A DNA stretch of 64,000 bases, taken from AC-32 sp963755635. Its GTDB lineage: Bacteria > Actinomycetota > Thermoleophilia > Gaiellales > Gaiellaceae. The stretch spans positions 124,001-188,000 of the forward strand of contig CAVWKS010000036.1 of the NCBI GenBank assembly GCA_963755635.1. The letters run 5' to 3'. The notes below the pieces were generated by a model. That model was given only the letters and a program-made list of their open reading frames with translations. It made no database searches and was not told the origin of the DNA. Positions 1 to 9,311 of this stretch are shown here, one piece after another; the first letter of the stretch is position 1, and the number at the start of each line of letters is the position of its first letter. The translations under genes were made by a program, and so were the position numbers.

Positions 1-1577
1 CCGACCATCGGCGCCTCGACGCGGACGACCCCGTCGCTCTCGGGGCGCGGCGGGAGCTCGGGCTCTGCGAGATCTCCCTCCGCTGCCGACACGGCCAGGC
101 GCTGCTCCAGCGGCTCCGGGGTGCGCCGCACGGAGACCCGCATCCCTGACTCCTCGATCGTCACCTCGCCCACTCCCGACTCCTGGACGATCCGGACGAT
201 CTCGCGGATCCGCTCGGCCTGGCGCTGGTCGACGCCCCCGGCCGCGAGGCTCTCGTCTCGCTGGGCACGGCCGCGGATCGACGTGAGCAGCGGCTCGGCC
301 TCCTCGCCGAAGAGCGCGAGCAGAAGCAGCTCCTCCTCGCTGGCCGCCAGGCCCTCGGCGCGTTCGCGCACGTTCTCGAGCGTCGGCGGTTCCGCCTCGA
401 GCGGCGCGCCGGACGCAACCAGCTCGACTGCGCGGCGGACCGCCGGGTCGATCGGTCCGGGCGGGCTGCCGAAGCGGCCCTCGATCAGGCCGCGCAGCTC
501 GTCGATCACCGTCTGGTAGCGCGTCGCCGAGAGAACGTGCAGCAGCGCTTGCGAGCCGAGGATCTGGCCGATCGGCGCCGCGAGCGGCGGCCAGCCCACC
601 TCCTCGCGAATCTTCGCCAGCTCGTCGAGCACCTCGTCGAGGCGGTCGCCGGCGGCGTGCGTCCGCAGGTGGGTGTCGAGAGCGGCGACGAGACCCGGCG
701 GCAGGCGGTGCTCGGCGGCGCGCACTGCGATCCGGGGGGCGAGCGGCGTGACCGGCTCGTCGCCGATGTGCTCGTCCACGAGCTCCGACGCCTGCCAGAG
801 CGCATCGACGTCGACACCCGTGTCGAGCCCGAACCCCGCGAGCGCCCGCGCGATTGCCTCGCCCGAGACGCGGTGGATCGTGAGCGCGACCGGGTAGACC
901 GCGCAGGCGATCAGGTCAGCGCCGCCGCGCGCGGCCTCGAGCCCCGCCGAGAGCGCGTTCCCGCCGGCCCCCTGGCAGTAGAGGCCGACCGGCAGGCCGC
1001 TCTGCTCGCGCAGCGTCGTCGTCAGCTCCTGCGCCTGCTGCGGCTCGAGCGAGCTCGACGGATCGTGCACGAGCACCCGCGAGGCGCCGAGCTCGGGCAG
1101 CTTGCGCGCCTGCTCGACGAGCGCCTCGACCTCGCCCGTGTAGCCGGAGCCGTAGACGAGGCCGGCATCGAACTCCTTGCCCGCCGCCGTGATCGCCTCG
1201 CCCGCCTCGCGCAGGTTCTCGACGTCGTTCAGCGGGTCGTGCAGCCGGAAGACCTCGATCCCGCTCTCGGCCGCCGAGGCGACGAAACGCCGGACGAAGT
1301 CGCCGCCGACCGGGTGCGAGCCGACGAGGAAGCGGCCGCGCAGCGCCATCGCGAGCGGCGTCTTCGTGCGCCCGTTGAGCGCGCGAATTCGCTCCCAGGG
1401 GCTCTCGACGCCACGGCGCACCGCGGTGTCGAAGACCCCGCCGCCGGAGACCTCGAGGTACGCGAAGCCGGCGCCGTCGAGGATCTCCGCGAGCCGGAGA
1501 AGATCCACGGTCGGCATGTAGCCCGCGAGCGGCTCCTGCCCGAGCAGCCGGATCGTCGTGTCGACGAGCTTCGGCAC
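1..1577 (-). CDS. Carboxyltransferase-like domain fused to biotin carboxyl carrier (partial)
   Basis: The protein opens with a TIM-barrel resembling the carboxyltransferase of pyruvate carboxylase subunit B/oxaloacetate decarboxylase alpha (DTTIR at 6-10, LHDPLNDVENL near 112). From about residue 453 it continues into an AccB-like stretch (IREIVRIVQESG, then VEAPMVG), where the window ends before the biotinylated Lys. All four metal ligands of true carboxyltransferases are replaced: Leu11 for Asp, His171 for the carbamylated Lys, Tyr200 and Gln202 for the HxH pair. I infer that the barrel is catalytically dead and may be structural, with the carrier serving acetyl-CoA carboxylase. It sits where accB is expected in the common aroQ-pepQ-efp-accB-accC order. 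GTG start; in-frame TAG 12 nt upstream; -10 box 6 nt upstream. Confidence 0.75.
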   Translation of the reverse strand, partial: MPKLVDTTIRLLGQEPLAGYMPTVDLLRLAEILDGAGFAYLEVSGGGVFDTAVRRGVESPWERIRALNGRTKTPLAMALRGRFLVGSHPVGGDFVRRFVASAAESGIEVFRLHDPLNDVENLREAGEAITAAGKEFDAGLVYGSGYTGEVEALVEQARKLPELGASRVLVHDPSSSLEPQQAQELTTTLREQSGLPVGLYCQGAGGNALSAGLEAARGGADLIACAVYPVALTIHRVSGEAIARALAGFGLDTGVDVDALWQASELVDEHIGDEPVTPLAPRIAVRAAEHRLPPGLVAALDTHLRTHAAGDRLDEVLDELAKIREEVGWPPLAAPIGQILGSQALLHVLSATRYQTVIDELRGLIEGRFGSPPGPIDPAVRRAVELVASGAPLEAEPPTLENVRERAEGLAASEEELLLLALFGEEAEPLLTSIRGRAQRDESLAAGGVDQRQAERIREIVRIVQESGVGEVTIEESGMRVSVRRTPEPLEQRLAVSAAEGDLAEPELPPRPESDGVVRVEAPMV

Positions 1578-1583
1578 GCGGGG

Positions 1584-1589
1584 AGCCTA
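1584..1589 (-). promoter_or_regulatory. -10 element of leaderless promoter
   Basis: TAGGCT lies exactly 6 nt before the GTG start of the carboxyltransferase-like fusion. This spacing predicts a transcript that begins at or next to the start codon. Confidence 0.55.
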
Positions 1590-1686
1590 GCGCCGCAGAA
1601 TGTCGCCTGAGCGACCGGTTGGTTCCGCAGCGATAACGGCGGGTCAATCGCCCAGGTCGCGATGTTCTCCTCGAAATGAAGCTGGA

Positions 1687-4686
1687 TCACTGGCGCGTTG
1701 GTTCGAGTGCGGCGAGACGTGCGCGGACGCGGCGGGCGAGCAGGACAATCTCCTTCCGCTCGTAGAGGCCGAGCGCCTCGCGCCAGGCGGCGATCGACTC
1801 GTCGCGGCGCCCGGCGGCGTCGAGCACCTCGGCCAGATCGCCCCACACCTCCGCCTGCCATTCCAATCCGTCCGTCGTCTCAGCCAGCTCCAGCGCTTCA
1901 CGCGCGAGCCGTTCCGCCTCAGCATGCTGGCCCCGGGCGGAACACACGAGCGCCTTCGCCTGGCGCCACGCTCCCTGTGTCACCACGTCGTCTCGATCCC
2001 CGAGTTGCCGCCCCTTGTCTGCGAGGCGCTCGGCCTCCGCATGGCCGCCGAACGCGCAGAGGAGGCGCCCGAGCCGTGGCGCGTAGCTGGACAGCTCGGC
2101 GCGGCGGTCGTTCGATTCGAGATGCTGGCAGTAAGCACGGTAGTGATCCGCTGCCTGCTCGAGGTCGCCCGTCAGCAGATCGATCTCCGCGAATCCGACG
2201 TCCGCATCACCCAGGTTTCCGAATTCCCGCAGCCGCTCCTCCGCTGCCCTGGCGAGCGCCCCTGCCTCGCCTGTTCGATCGAGCATCGTCAACAGGATGG
2301 CTCGATTCAGGGCAAGGCCGGGGTCCCGCGATTCCGGAACCAGCCGGTCGAGCGTCTCCAACGCCTCGCCGGCCGGTCTCGGGCCTCGTACGAGAGCCGA
2401 CGCCAGGCTGTCCGTCAGGGCCCAAGCGAGGTCGTCCGCGTGGCCAGACTGCGCCTCGACGAGACGCGCGTGGCCGATTGCCTGCTCGACGGCCGCGGCC
2501 CGGCTCTCGAGTTGGCCGCGCATGTTGCCAAGCTCGGAGAGCACGAACCAGACGGTGACGAGACCCCGGTGGTCACCACAGCTGTCGAGCAGTGAGAGCG
2601 CTTCCGTGGCGAGTCGCTCAACCTCGTCGGGTGCCGTCTCACCCAAGACCATCCGAAACAACGCCGTGACGGCGCCGGCGAGCAGAGCGCCGGCTTCGTC
2701 TCCCGCCGCCGCCGCACGCTCGGCAACGGCAGCTGCAACCACGGCTCCCGCTGCCGGCTGCGCCCAACTCGCCAGGGCCAGGTCGATCTCCAGATGAACG
2801 TCGAGCCGATACGGCCGAGTCAGCGCGAGGCCCCGCTCCAGCAAGACGGAGGCGCCACCGAGCCGATCGCCCCGCCGCATAGCGCGCATCGCGCCGGCAG
2901 CGAGGTGGTCGCCGGCTGCCAGCGCGACCTCAGGGTCCGCCCGGTCGAGCTCGTCGAGGTAGCGCGCCGCCTGCTCGAGGTGGTAGCCGAGGATCTCGTC
3001 CAGTTCCACGAGGCTCCGGCCCTGCTCTTCGAGCCAGGCCGCGAATCGGCGGTGCAGGTCGGCGCGAGTCGCCTTCGGGAGAGTGTCGTAGGCGGCATCT
3101 CGGATCAGCAGGTGCCGGAAGCGGTAGGCGTCGTCTCCGGCAAGCTGGGGCCGGTCGGGGCGGACGAGCTCCTTGCGCACCAGGGCTTCGAGCCGCTGGT
3201 CGACCTGACCATCGCCGTCGGCGAGCGCCGCGACGGCCCCACGGTGGAACGTGCGACCCTCGACTGAGCCGTGCTCGAGGACTGAGCGCTCAGCCGGGTC
3301 GAGCTGGTCGAGCCGTGCGGCGAGCAACGCCTGGATCGTCGGCGGCACTTCCACGTTTGCGCCACCGGAATCGCGGACGAGGGCGAGCATCTCCTCCAGG
3401 AAGAGCGGGTTGCCCTCGGCCACCTGGACGATCCGCTCGTGCAGCTCCGGCGGCACCTCACCGAGCTCTGACAGGAGCTGCTCCGTCTCGCCCCCGTCGA
3501 GCGGCTCGAGGAGGACGGTGGTTGCGTTCCACTTGCCGCCGCCCCAGGACTGCCGCCGTTCCAGCAGCTCCGGCCGCGCCATACACACAAGCAGGATCGG
3601 CGCGTCGCGCGAGAGGTCTGCGACATGCTCGACGAGGTCGAGCAGCGTCTCCTCCGCCCACTGCAGGTCGTCGAACACGCAGACGAGCGGCTCGTCCTGA
3701 GCCTCCTGCTCGAGCAGCTTGCGGAAGCCCCAGGCGATCTCCTTCGGCGATGCACGCGCGTCTGTCTCGCCGAGCAGCGACCGCAACGGCCGCGCGGCGT
3801 CGCCCTCCGGCAGCGTGTCGAGCTGCCTCAGAATCTCGACCACCGGCCAGTACGTGATCCCCTCGCCGTAGGAGAGGCAGCGCCCCCGGACGACGCGAGT
3901 CTCGATCGCGCTCATGAACTCGGCGACGAGACGCGACTTCCCCACGCCCGCAGAGCCGAGGATGGTGAAGAGCTGGCACGAACGGTCGGCCTCGGTGCGT
4001 GCGAACGCGTCGCGGAGACCTTGCAGCTCGCGCTCGCGCCCGACCATCGGGGTGGAAAAGCCGCGCTCGAGCTCGCCCGTCACCGCGACCAGTGGGTGCG
4101 CCGGCACCGGCTCCGCCTTCCCTTTCAGCTCGAGCAGACGCTCCTCCCCAACGTCGACCGCGCCACGCACGAGCCTCAGCGTCTCCTCGCCGATCAGCAC
4201 CTCTCCCGGCGGCGCCGCCTGCTCGAGCCGCGCCGCTACGTTGACGGCGTCGCCGGTCGCCAGCCGCTCCTCCGTCCCGGTCACCACTTCACCCGTATCG
4301 ACGCCGATCCGGCCGGAGACGCCGAGCTCCGGAAGCGCATCACGCATCTCGATCGCGGCGCGGCAGGCCCGGAGCGCGTCATCTTCGTGCGCCGCCGGCA
4401 CCCCGAAAACCGCCATCACCGCGTCGCCGATGAACTTCTCCACCGAGCCGCCGTGCGACTCGACAATCCCCTTCATCCGCTCGAAGTAGCGAGCGAGCAG
4501 CGCGCGCAGAGCCTCCGGATCGGTCGACTCGCCGAGTTCCGTCGAGCCGGTGATGTCGCAGAAGACGACCGTCACAGTCTTGCGCTGCTCCCGCGTCGCG
4601 GGAGCCGCGTCCAGCGGTGCTGCGCACGCGTTGCAGAATCGCGCGCCACCGGGGTTTTCCTGTCCGCAATTCGCGCAGATCGCCAC
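1687..4686 (-). CDS. Class III adenylate/guanylate cyclase with AAA ATPase and TPR-like repeats
   Basis: A 999-residue cytoplasmic regulator. It has an N-terminal zinc ribbon (Cys4, Cys7, Cys18, Cys21) and a class III cyclase domain at about 36-195. The metal-binding Asp44 (VVFCDITGST) and Asp88 (KFIGDAVMAVFG) are present, as is the transition-state Asn149/Arg153 pair (NVAAR), so cyclisation of a nucleotide triphosphate is plausible. Lys84 is typical of ATP specificity. An ORC/AAA ATPase follows (VGRERE at 215, Walker A GSAGVGKS at 244-251, FDDLQW Walker B), then about 500 helical residues of TPR character. Such cyclase-ATPase-TPR proteins are abundant in actinobacteria; the signal sensed is unknown. 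Monocistronic, GTG start with its own -10. Confidence 0.88.
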   Translation of the reverse strand: MAICANCGQENPGGARFCNACAAPLDAAPATREQRKTVTVVFCDITGSTELGESTDPEALRALLARYFERMKGIVESHGGSVEKFIGDAVMAVFGVPAAHEDDALRACRAAIEMRDALPELGVSGRIGVDTGEVVTGTEERLATGDAVNVAARLEQAAPPGEVLIGEETLRLVRGAVDVGEERLLELKGKAEPVPAHPLVAVTGELERGFSTPMVGRERELQGLRDAFARTEADRSCQLFTILGSAGVGKSRLVAEFMSAIETRVVRGRCLSYGEGITYWPVVEILRQLDTLPEGDAARPLRSLLGETDARASPKEIAWGFRKLLEQEAQDEPLVCVFDDLQWAEETLLDLVEHVADLSRDAPILLVCMARPELLERRQSWGGGKWNATTVLLEPLDGGETEQLLSELGEVPPELHERIVQVAEGNPLFLEEMLALVRDSGGANVEVPPTIQALLAARLDQLDPAERSVLEHGSVEGRTFHRGAVAALADGDGQVDQRLEALVRKELVRPDRPQLAGDDAYRFRHLLIRDAAYDTLPKATRADLHRRFAAWLEEQGRSLVELDEILGYHLEQAARYLDELDRADPEVALAAGDHLAAGAMRAMRRGDRLGGASVLLERGLALTRPYRLDVHLEIDLALASWAQPAAGAVVAAAVAERAAAAGDEAGALLAGAVTALFRMVLGETAPDEVERLATEALSLLDSCGDHRGLVTVWFVLSELGNMRGQLESRAAAVEQAIGHARLVEAQSGHADDLAWALTDSLASALVRGPRPAGEALETLDRLVPESRDPGLALNRAILLTMLDRTGEAGALARAAEERLREFGNLGDADVGFAEIDLLTGDLEQAADHYRAYCQHLESNDRRAELSSYAPRLGRLLCAFGGHAEAERLADKGRQLGDRDDVVTQGAWRQAKALVCSARGQHAEAERLAREALELAETTDGLEWQAEVWGDLAEVLDAAGRRDESIAAWREALGLYERKEIVLLARRVRARLAALEPTRQ

Positions 4687-4692
4687 CAGCCG

Positions 4693-4698
4693 AGGCTA
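4693..4698 (-). promoter_or_regulatory. -10 element of leaderless promoter
   Basis: TAGCCT is 6 nt before the GTG of the cyclase-ATPase gene, the same spacing seen at most operon heads in this window. Confidence 0.55.
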
Positions 4699-4717
4699 GA
4701 CCATCGACGCCCCCGCG

Positions 4718-4752
4718 CCTAGCAGCTTCAAGCGCATGGGCGCTCGGCTAGG
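4718..4752 (-). terminator. Two-tier hairpin after efp
   Basis: CCTAGC (4718-4723) pairs with GCTAGG (4747-4752) and AGCGC (4731-4735) with GCGCT (4740-4744). It lies just past the efp stop, at the end of the alaS-to-efp gene run. There is no T tract, so intrinsic termination is uncertain. Confidence 0.3.
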
Positions 4753-4782
4753 TGAGAGTGCTTGTCGCGCGACGACGCGTGT

Positions 4783-5349
4783 CTAAGCGCGCGAGATGTA
4801 GCGGCCTTCGCGCGGATCGACCTTGATCCGCTCGCCGATGTTCACGAACAGCGGCACCTGCACGACCGCGCCCGTCTCGAGGGTCGCCGGCTTCGTCACG
4901 TTCGAGACCGTGTCGCCGCGCACGCCCGGCTCGGTCTCCGTCACCTGGAGCTCGACCGACGAGGGCAGCTGCACGCCCGAGGGGCTGCCGTCCACGGTCA
5001 GGATCTGCACCAGCGACGACGGCGGGATGTACGGCAGCGCGTCCTCGACGGCCTTGTGCGGCATCGAGAACTGGTCATACGTGTCGGTGTCCATGAAGAC
5101 GACCTCGTCGCCCGTGTCGTAGAGGTACTGCACCTCCTTGACCTCGGTGCGGACGCGCGGGAACTTCTCCCCCGCCCTGAACGTCTTGTCGACGACGGCG
5201 CCGCTGTCGAGGTTGCGCAGCTTCGAGCGGACGAACGCGCCGCCCTTGCCCGGCTTGACGTGCTGGAACTCGATGATGCGCCAGACGGAGCCGTCCATCT
5301 GGATGTGCATCCCGTTCTTGAACTGGTTCGTGTTGACGGTCTCGGCCAC
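4783..5349 (-). CDS. efp: Elongation factor P
   Basis: 188 residues, normal length for EF-P, with the N-terminal KOW-like domain and two OB domains. EF-P binds the ribosomal E site and relieves stalling at polyproline stretches. The loop that contacts the P-site tRNA reads KPGKGGAF, with Lys35 at the position modified in other bacteria; whether it is modified here cannot be told. No modification gene (epmA, epmB or ymfI type) is visible in the window. Last gene of the aroQ-pepQ-efp run, 12 nt after the pepQ stop, GTG start. The proteome has clear polyproline clients, such as the Pro-rich protein near 62.5 kb. Confidence 0.95.
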   Translation of the reverse strand: MAETVNTNQFKNGMHIQMDGSVWRIIEFQHVKPGKGGAFVRSKLRNLDSGAVVDKTFRAGEKFPRVRTEVKEVQYLYDTGDEVVFMDTDTYDQFSMPHKAVEDALPYIPPSSLVQILTVDGSPSGVQLPSSVELQVTETEPGVRGDTVSNVTKPATLETGAVVQVPLFVNIGERIKVDPREGRYISRA

Positions 5350-5361
5350 GAAGCGCGAAGT

Positions 5362-6399
5362 CTAGGAGACGGTGACCAGCTCTTTGGTCGAGGTCGTCAT
5401 GATCTCCGGGCCGCCGTCGCGCACGATGACGATGTCCTCGATCCGGATCCCGCCAAGGCCCTCGAGGTAGACGCCCGGCTCGACGGTGACGACGTTGTTC
5501 GCGGCGAGCGTGTCCTGCGACTGCTTGCTCAGCCGCGGCGCCTCGTGCACCTCGAGCCCGACGCCGTGGCCTAGCCCGTGGCCGAACTTGTCGCCGAGCC
5601 CGGCGGCCTCGATCACGTTGCGGGCGGACGCGTCGGCGTCGACGCCGCTCACTCCGGGCTGCACACCTTCGAGCCCGGCGAGCTGCCCCGCGAGGCACAC
5701 GTCGTAGGCCTCTTTCAGCTGCTCCGGGAGCAGACCGGCCGCGAACGTTCGCGTGCAGTCGGCGTTGTAGCCGCCGACCTGCGCGCCCGCGTCGATCACG
5801 ATCGTCTCCCCCGCCCCGATCGGCCGGTCGGTCGGGCGGCTGTGCGGCCGCGCGCCGTTCGGCCCGCCCGCGACGATCGACTCGAATGCCGGGCCGTCGC
5901 CGCCGAGCTCGCGGAAGAGCGTGTCCAGCCGCCAGGCGAGGTCGCGCTCGGTGCGGCCGATGAAGCGCTCCTCGGCGAAAGCCTCGAACGCCTGGCTCGT
6001 GATCTCCGCAGCGCGGCGCATCGTCTCCAGCTCGCCCTCGTCCTTGACGGCGCGCAGCGCCTCGACGAGCCCGTAGCGGGGCACGAGGTCGAGCCCGCCC
6101 GCGTGCAGCGAGGCGTGCCGGCGGTAGGTGATCACCTCGGCCTCGAAGCCGATCCGGCCCTCGAGCTGGTCGGCGAGCTCGGCGTAGAGGTCGCGCCCGA
6201 CCTCGACGAACTCGACGCCCTCGAGCGCCCGCCCGGCCTCGGCGTAGCGGAAGTCGCTGAAGACGCGCACGCGCTCCGGCTCGACGAGCACGGCCGCGTT
6301 CGAGCTCGAGAAGCCGGTCAGGTAGTAGACGTTCGCCGGCGCCGAGACGAGCAGGGGCTCCTCGAGCGTCTCGCGCAGGCGGTCGATCCGAGAGCTCAC
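5362..6399 (-). CDS. pepQ: Xaa-Pro aminopeptidase/dipeptidase (M24B)
   Basis: 345-residue metallopeptidase that removes an N-terminal residue preceding proline. An N-terminal creatinase-like domain (YYLTGFSSSNAAVLV) is followed by the pita-bread catalytic domain. The five metal ligands are recognisable: the two Asp of VIDAGAQVGGYNADCTRTF, the His of HGLGHGVGLEVHE, and the Glu residues of VEPGVYLEG and GIRIEDI. The reading frame stays open far upstream into aroQ; I chose GTG at 6399 because it forms a GTGA overlap with the aroQ stop and begins with the family N-terminus. The aroQ-pepQ-efp order is widely conserved in bacteria. Confidence 0.93.
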   Translation of the reverse strand: MSSRIDRLRETLEEPLLVSAPANVYYLTGFSSSNAAVLVEPERVRVFSDFRYAEAGRALEGVEFVEVGRDLYAELADQLEGRIGFEAEVITYRRHASLHAGGLDLVPRYGLVEALRAVKDEGELETMRRAAEITSQAFEAFAEERFIGRTERDLAWRLDTLFRELGGDGPAFESIVAGGPNGARPHSRPTDRPIGAGETIVIDAGAQVGGYNADCTRTFAAGLLPEQLKEAYDVCLAGQLAGLEGVQPGVSGVDADASARNVIEAAGLGDKFGHGLGHGVGLEVHEAPRLSKQSQDTLAANNVVTVEPGVYLEGLGGIRIEDIVIVRDGGPEIMTTSTKELVTVS

Positions 6400-6827
6400 G
6401 AGCCCCGCTCCGACAGGAAGACGAGCGCGTCGCGGTAGCCCTCCGGGCCCTTGCCGATCACGCGCTCGGTGACGACGTCTCGCAGGACCGAGTGCCGGCG
6501 CCACTCCTCGCGGTGCTCGATGTCGGAGAGGTGCACCTCGACGACGGGCACCTTGAGAATCTCGAGCGCGTCGCGGATCGCGTAGCTGTAGTGGGTCCAG
6601 GCACCGGGATTCACGATAACCCCGCCTGCCCAGTCGAGCGCGTCGTGGCACCACGCGACGAAGAGGCCCTCCATGTTCGTCTGGCGGCAGTCGGCCAGCA
6701 GCTCGAGCTCGCGCGCCCACTGGTAGATCCGGGTCTCGAGCTGGTTCAGCGTGAGCCCGCCGTAGAGCTCGGGGTCACGCCGCTCCAGGACGTCGAGGTT
6801 GACTCCGTTGAAGACGGCCACGCGCAC
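6396..6827 (-). CDS. aroQ: 3-dehydroquinate dehydratase, type II
   Basis: Third step of the shikimate pathway: trans-dehydration of 3-dehydroquinate. At 143 residues it has the size of the dodecameric type II enzyme. It shows the NGVNLDVL opening, catalytic Tyr22 in the ELYGG loop, the NPGAWTHYSYAIRDA substrate-binding stretch and the EVHLSDIEHRE segment with catalytic His. GTG start 9 nt after aroB ends; stop overlaps pepQ by 4 nt. Together with aroKB, aroC and aroE it makes a four-gene shikimate operon. Confidence 0.95.
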   Translation of the reverse strand: MRVAVFNGVNLDVLERRDPELYGGLTLNQLETRIYQWARELELLADCRQTNMEGLFVAWCHDALDWAGGVIVNPGAWTHYSYAIRDALEILKVPVVEVHLSDIEHREEWRRHSVLRDVVTERVIGKGPEGYRDALVFLSERGS

Positions 6828-6836
6828 GCGCCGACT

Positions 6837-8244
6837 CTAACCGGCAATCAGCGCGTCCAGGGCCGCGCGTACTTGCTCCTCCGGCAGCTCGACGCCGGTC
6901 ACCGGCTTGCCAGGGGCCTCGAGCAGGACGAGCCGCGGCTTCCCGTCGCGCGCCTTCTTGTCGCGGGCGAGCGCCGCCCAGGCGGCGGCGCGGTCGACTC
7001 GGACGGGCTGCGGCGCGAGGGTCTGCTCGACGGCGGCGGTGTCGAGCCCGGACAGCCGCAGCGCGGCGAGCAGCCCGAGCGCGACCGCCTGGCCGTGACT
7101 GACCCGGTCGTAGCCGCCTGCGGCCTCGAGCGCGTGCGCGAACGTGTGCCCGAGGTTGAGAATCTCGCGCTCGCCCCGCTCGAACGGGTCGCGTAGGCAG
7201 ACAGCGGCCTTGTAGGCGGCGCAGCGGCGGACGAGCTCCTCGTCGGGCAGCTCCCAGAGCGGCTCGCCGGCGAGCAGCCCCGTCTTCACGACCTCGGCCA
7301 TTCCGGCCCGGCGCTCGCTCCTCCGGCAGCGTCTCCAGCAGCGCCGGGTCGATCAGCGTCCACTCCGGCCAGTGGAACGCGCCGACCAGGTTCTTGCCTT
7401 CCGCCAGGTTGACCGCCGTCTTGCCGCCGATCCCGGCGTCGACCTGGCCGACGAGCGTCGTCGGCGCCGCGATCCACGCGATCCCGCGGAGGAAGGTCGC
7501 CGCCGCGAAGCCCGCCGCGTCGGTCGTGCAGCCGCCGCCGAACGCGACCAGGACGCCTGCCCGGTCGAGCCGGAGCTCGTGCCAGAGCCGCTCGACCGCG
7601 CCGAGGCTCTTCGACTCCTCGCCCGTCCGCAGCGCGTGGACCGGCGCGTCGAGCGGCGGCCGGTGCAGTCCGAGCACGGTCGCGTCGCCGGCCAGCTCGG
7701 CAGCGCGTCCTGCGACGAGCTCCGGCAGCCTGGCGAGAGCGCCCGGCTCCGCGACGATCCCGGCCGCGGCGAGCACCACGTCGTCGGCGCAGGTCGCGGT
7801 CGTGTCGGCGACCTCGCGGTAGTGCTCCTGACGCCGGTCGTAGAGCGCCCGGAACGACGCCTCGTCGCGCGCGAGGGGCCGGCCGCTCCCGCGCACTCTG
7901 CCCCACGCCGTTTCGGGATCGACGTCCAGGTAGACGGTCAGCGCGTTCTGCTCGAGCGCGCGCCGGATCCGAGGCGTCTCGACGGCGCCCCCGCCGAGCG
8001 CGAGCACCGCGGGACGCTCGTGCTCGAGCGCCGCGATCGTCGCCTCGGCCTCGAGCACCCGGAACTCGACCTCGCCGCGCTCCTCGAACAGCTCGGGCAG
8101 CGCGCGTCCGGCCGCGCGCTCGAGCTCGCGGTCGAGGTCGACGAGCCGCCGGCCGAGCCGGCCCGCGATCTCCGCGCCGAGCGTCGACTTGCCCGCGCCC
8201 ATGAAGCCGACGAGCGCGACGTGCCGGTCTAGCGCGTGCGCCAC
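6837..8244 (-). CDS. aroKB: Shikimate kinase-3-dehydroquinate synthase fusion (frameshifted)
   Basis: The N-terminal about 165 residues are shikimate kinase (Walker A GFMGAGKST, GGGAVETP, RPLARD). They run without a linker into 3-dehydroquinate synthase (FGGGCTTDAAGF, GGKTAVNLAEGKN, GHTFAHALE). The synthase is broken near 7307 by one extra base in a C run (plus strand); removing it restores LLETLPEERAPAGMAEVVK and a 468-residue protein. Because both activities are needed for aromatic biosynthesis, a sequencing error is the simplest explanation. AroK-AroB fusions are known in other bacteria. GTG start overlaps the aroC stop by 16 nt. Confidence 0.9.
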
Positions 8245-9311
8245 GGGATGCGCTCCACGTACGCGCGGTGAGCGGCGGCGAAGTCGGCCAGCGAGTCGCC
8301 GCCGAACTTCTCGCGCGCGGCGCGGGCCAGCTCGAACGCGACTGCCGCCTCCGCCACGACCGCGAGCGCCTCGACCGCCGCGACGTCGCTGCGCTCGACC
8401 AGCGCCTCGCCGGGCTCGCCGGTCTCGAGGTCGACCGAGCGCAGCGGCTTCATCAGCGTCGGCAGCGGCTTCATCGCCGCCCGCACGACGACCGGCTCGC
8501 CGTTCGAGACGCCGCCCTCGATCCCGCCGGCGTGGTTCGTCTCGCGGTAGAGGTTTCCGTCGTCGTCCGAGAGGATCTCATCGTGCGCCTCCGAGCCGCG
8601 CCTTTCGGCGAGCTCGAAGCCGGCGCCGAGCTCGACGCCCTTCACCGCCTGGATGCCCATCAGCGCCGCGGCGAGCCGCGCGTCCAGCCGGTCCTCCTTC
8701 GTCGCGTACGAGCCGAGCCCCGGCGGGACGCCGTGCGCGCGTACCTCGACCACGCCGCCGACCGTGTCGCGCTCGGCGCGCGCCTCGTCGATCCGCTGCT
8801 CGAGCGCCTCGGTCACCACGCGGCCGAGGACGTCGATTCCGATCTCCGCCAGCAGCGCCTTCGCGACTGCGCCCGCGGCGACCGCTACCGCCGTCTGGCG
8901 CGCGCTCGCCCGCTCGAGCGCGTCGCGGGCGTCGACGAGGCCGTACTTGAGCGAGCCCGCGAGGTCGGCGTGCCCCGGCCGCGGCAGCGTGACCGGCTTC
9001 GTGCCCTTGCCCTGCGCCTCGCCTTCGGGCGGCCAGGGGCTCATCCCCCAGGCCCAGTTCTTGTGGTCGCGATTGCGGACGACGAGAGCGAGCGGCGTCC
9101 CGAGCGTCCGCCCGTGCCGCAGGCCCGCGAGCACCTCGACCTCGTCCTGCTCGAGCTGCTGTCGCGGGCTGCGGCCGTAGCCCTGCTGGCGGCGCGCGAG
9201 GTCGGCGTCGATCGCCGCCTTGTCGAGCACGAGCCCGGCCGGCAGCCCGGTCACGATCGCGACGAGCGCGGGCCCGTGCGACTCGCCTGCCGTGGTGAGC
9301 CTAAGCGCCAC
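8229..9311 (-). CDS. aroC: Chorismate synthase
   Basis: Final common shikimate-pathway step: converts 5-enolpyruvylshikimate-3-phosphate to chorismate using reduced FMN. 360 residues, usual length. Signatures present: TTAGESHGPALVAIVTGLPAG at the N-terminus, RRQQGYGRSPR, HADLAGSLKYG, ERASARQTA and the GGIEGGVSNG flavin-binding motif. GTG start overlaps the aroE stop by 11 nt. Confidence 0.96.
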   Translation of the reverse strand: MALRLTTAGESHGPALVAIVTGLPAGLVLDKAAIDADLARRQQGYGRSPRQQLEQDEVEVLAGLRHGRTLGTPLALVVRNRDHKNWAWGMSPWPPEGEAQGKGTKPVTLPRPGHADLAGSLKYGLVDARDALERASARQTAVAVAAGAVAKALLAEIGIDVLGRVVTEALEQRIDEARAERDTVGGVVEVRAHGVPPGLGSYATKEDRLDARLAAALMGIQAVKGVELGAGFELAERRGSEAHDEILSDDDGNLYRETNHAGGIEGGVSNGEPVVVRAAMKPLPTLMKPLRSVDLETGEPGEALVERSDVAAVEALAVVAEAAVAFELARAAREKFGGDSLADFAAAHRAYVERIPWRTR

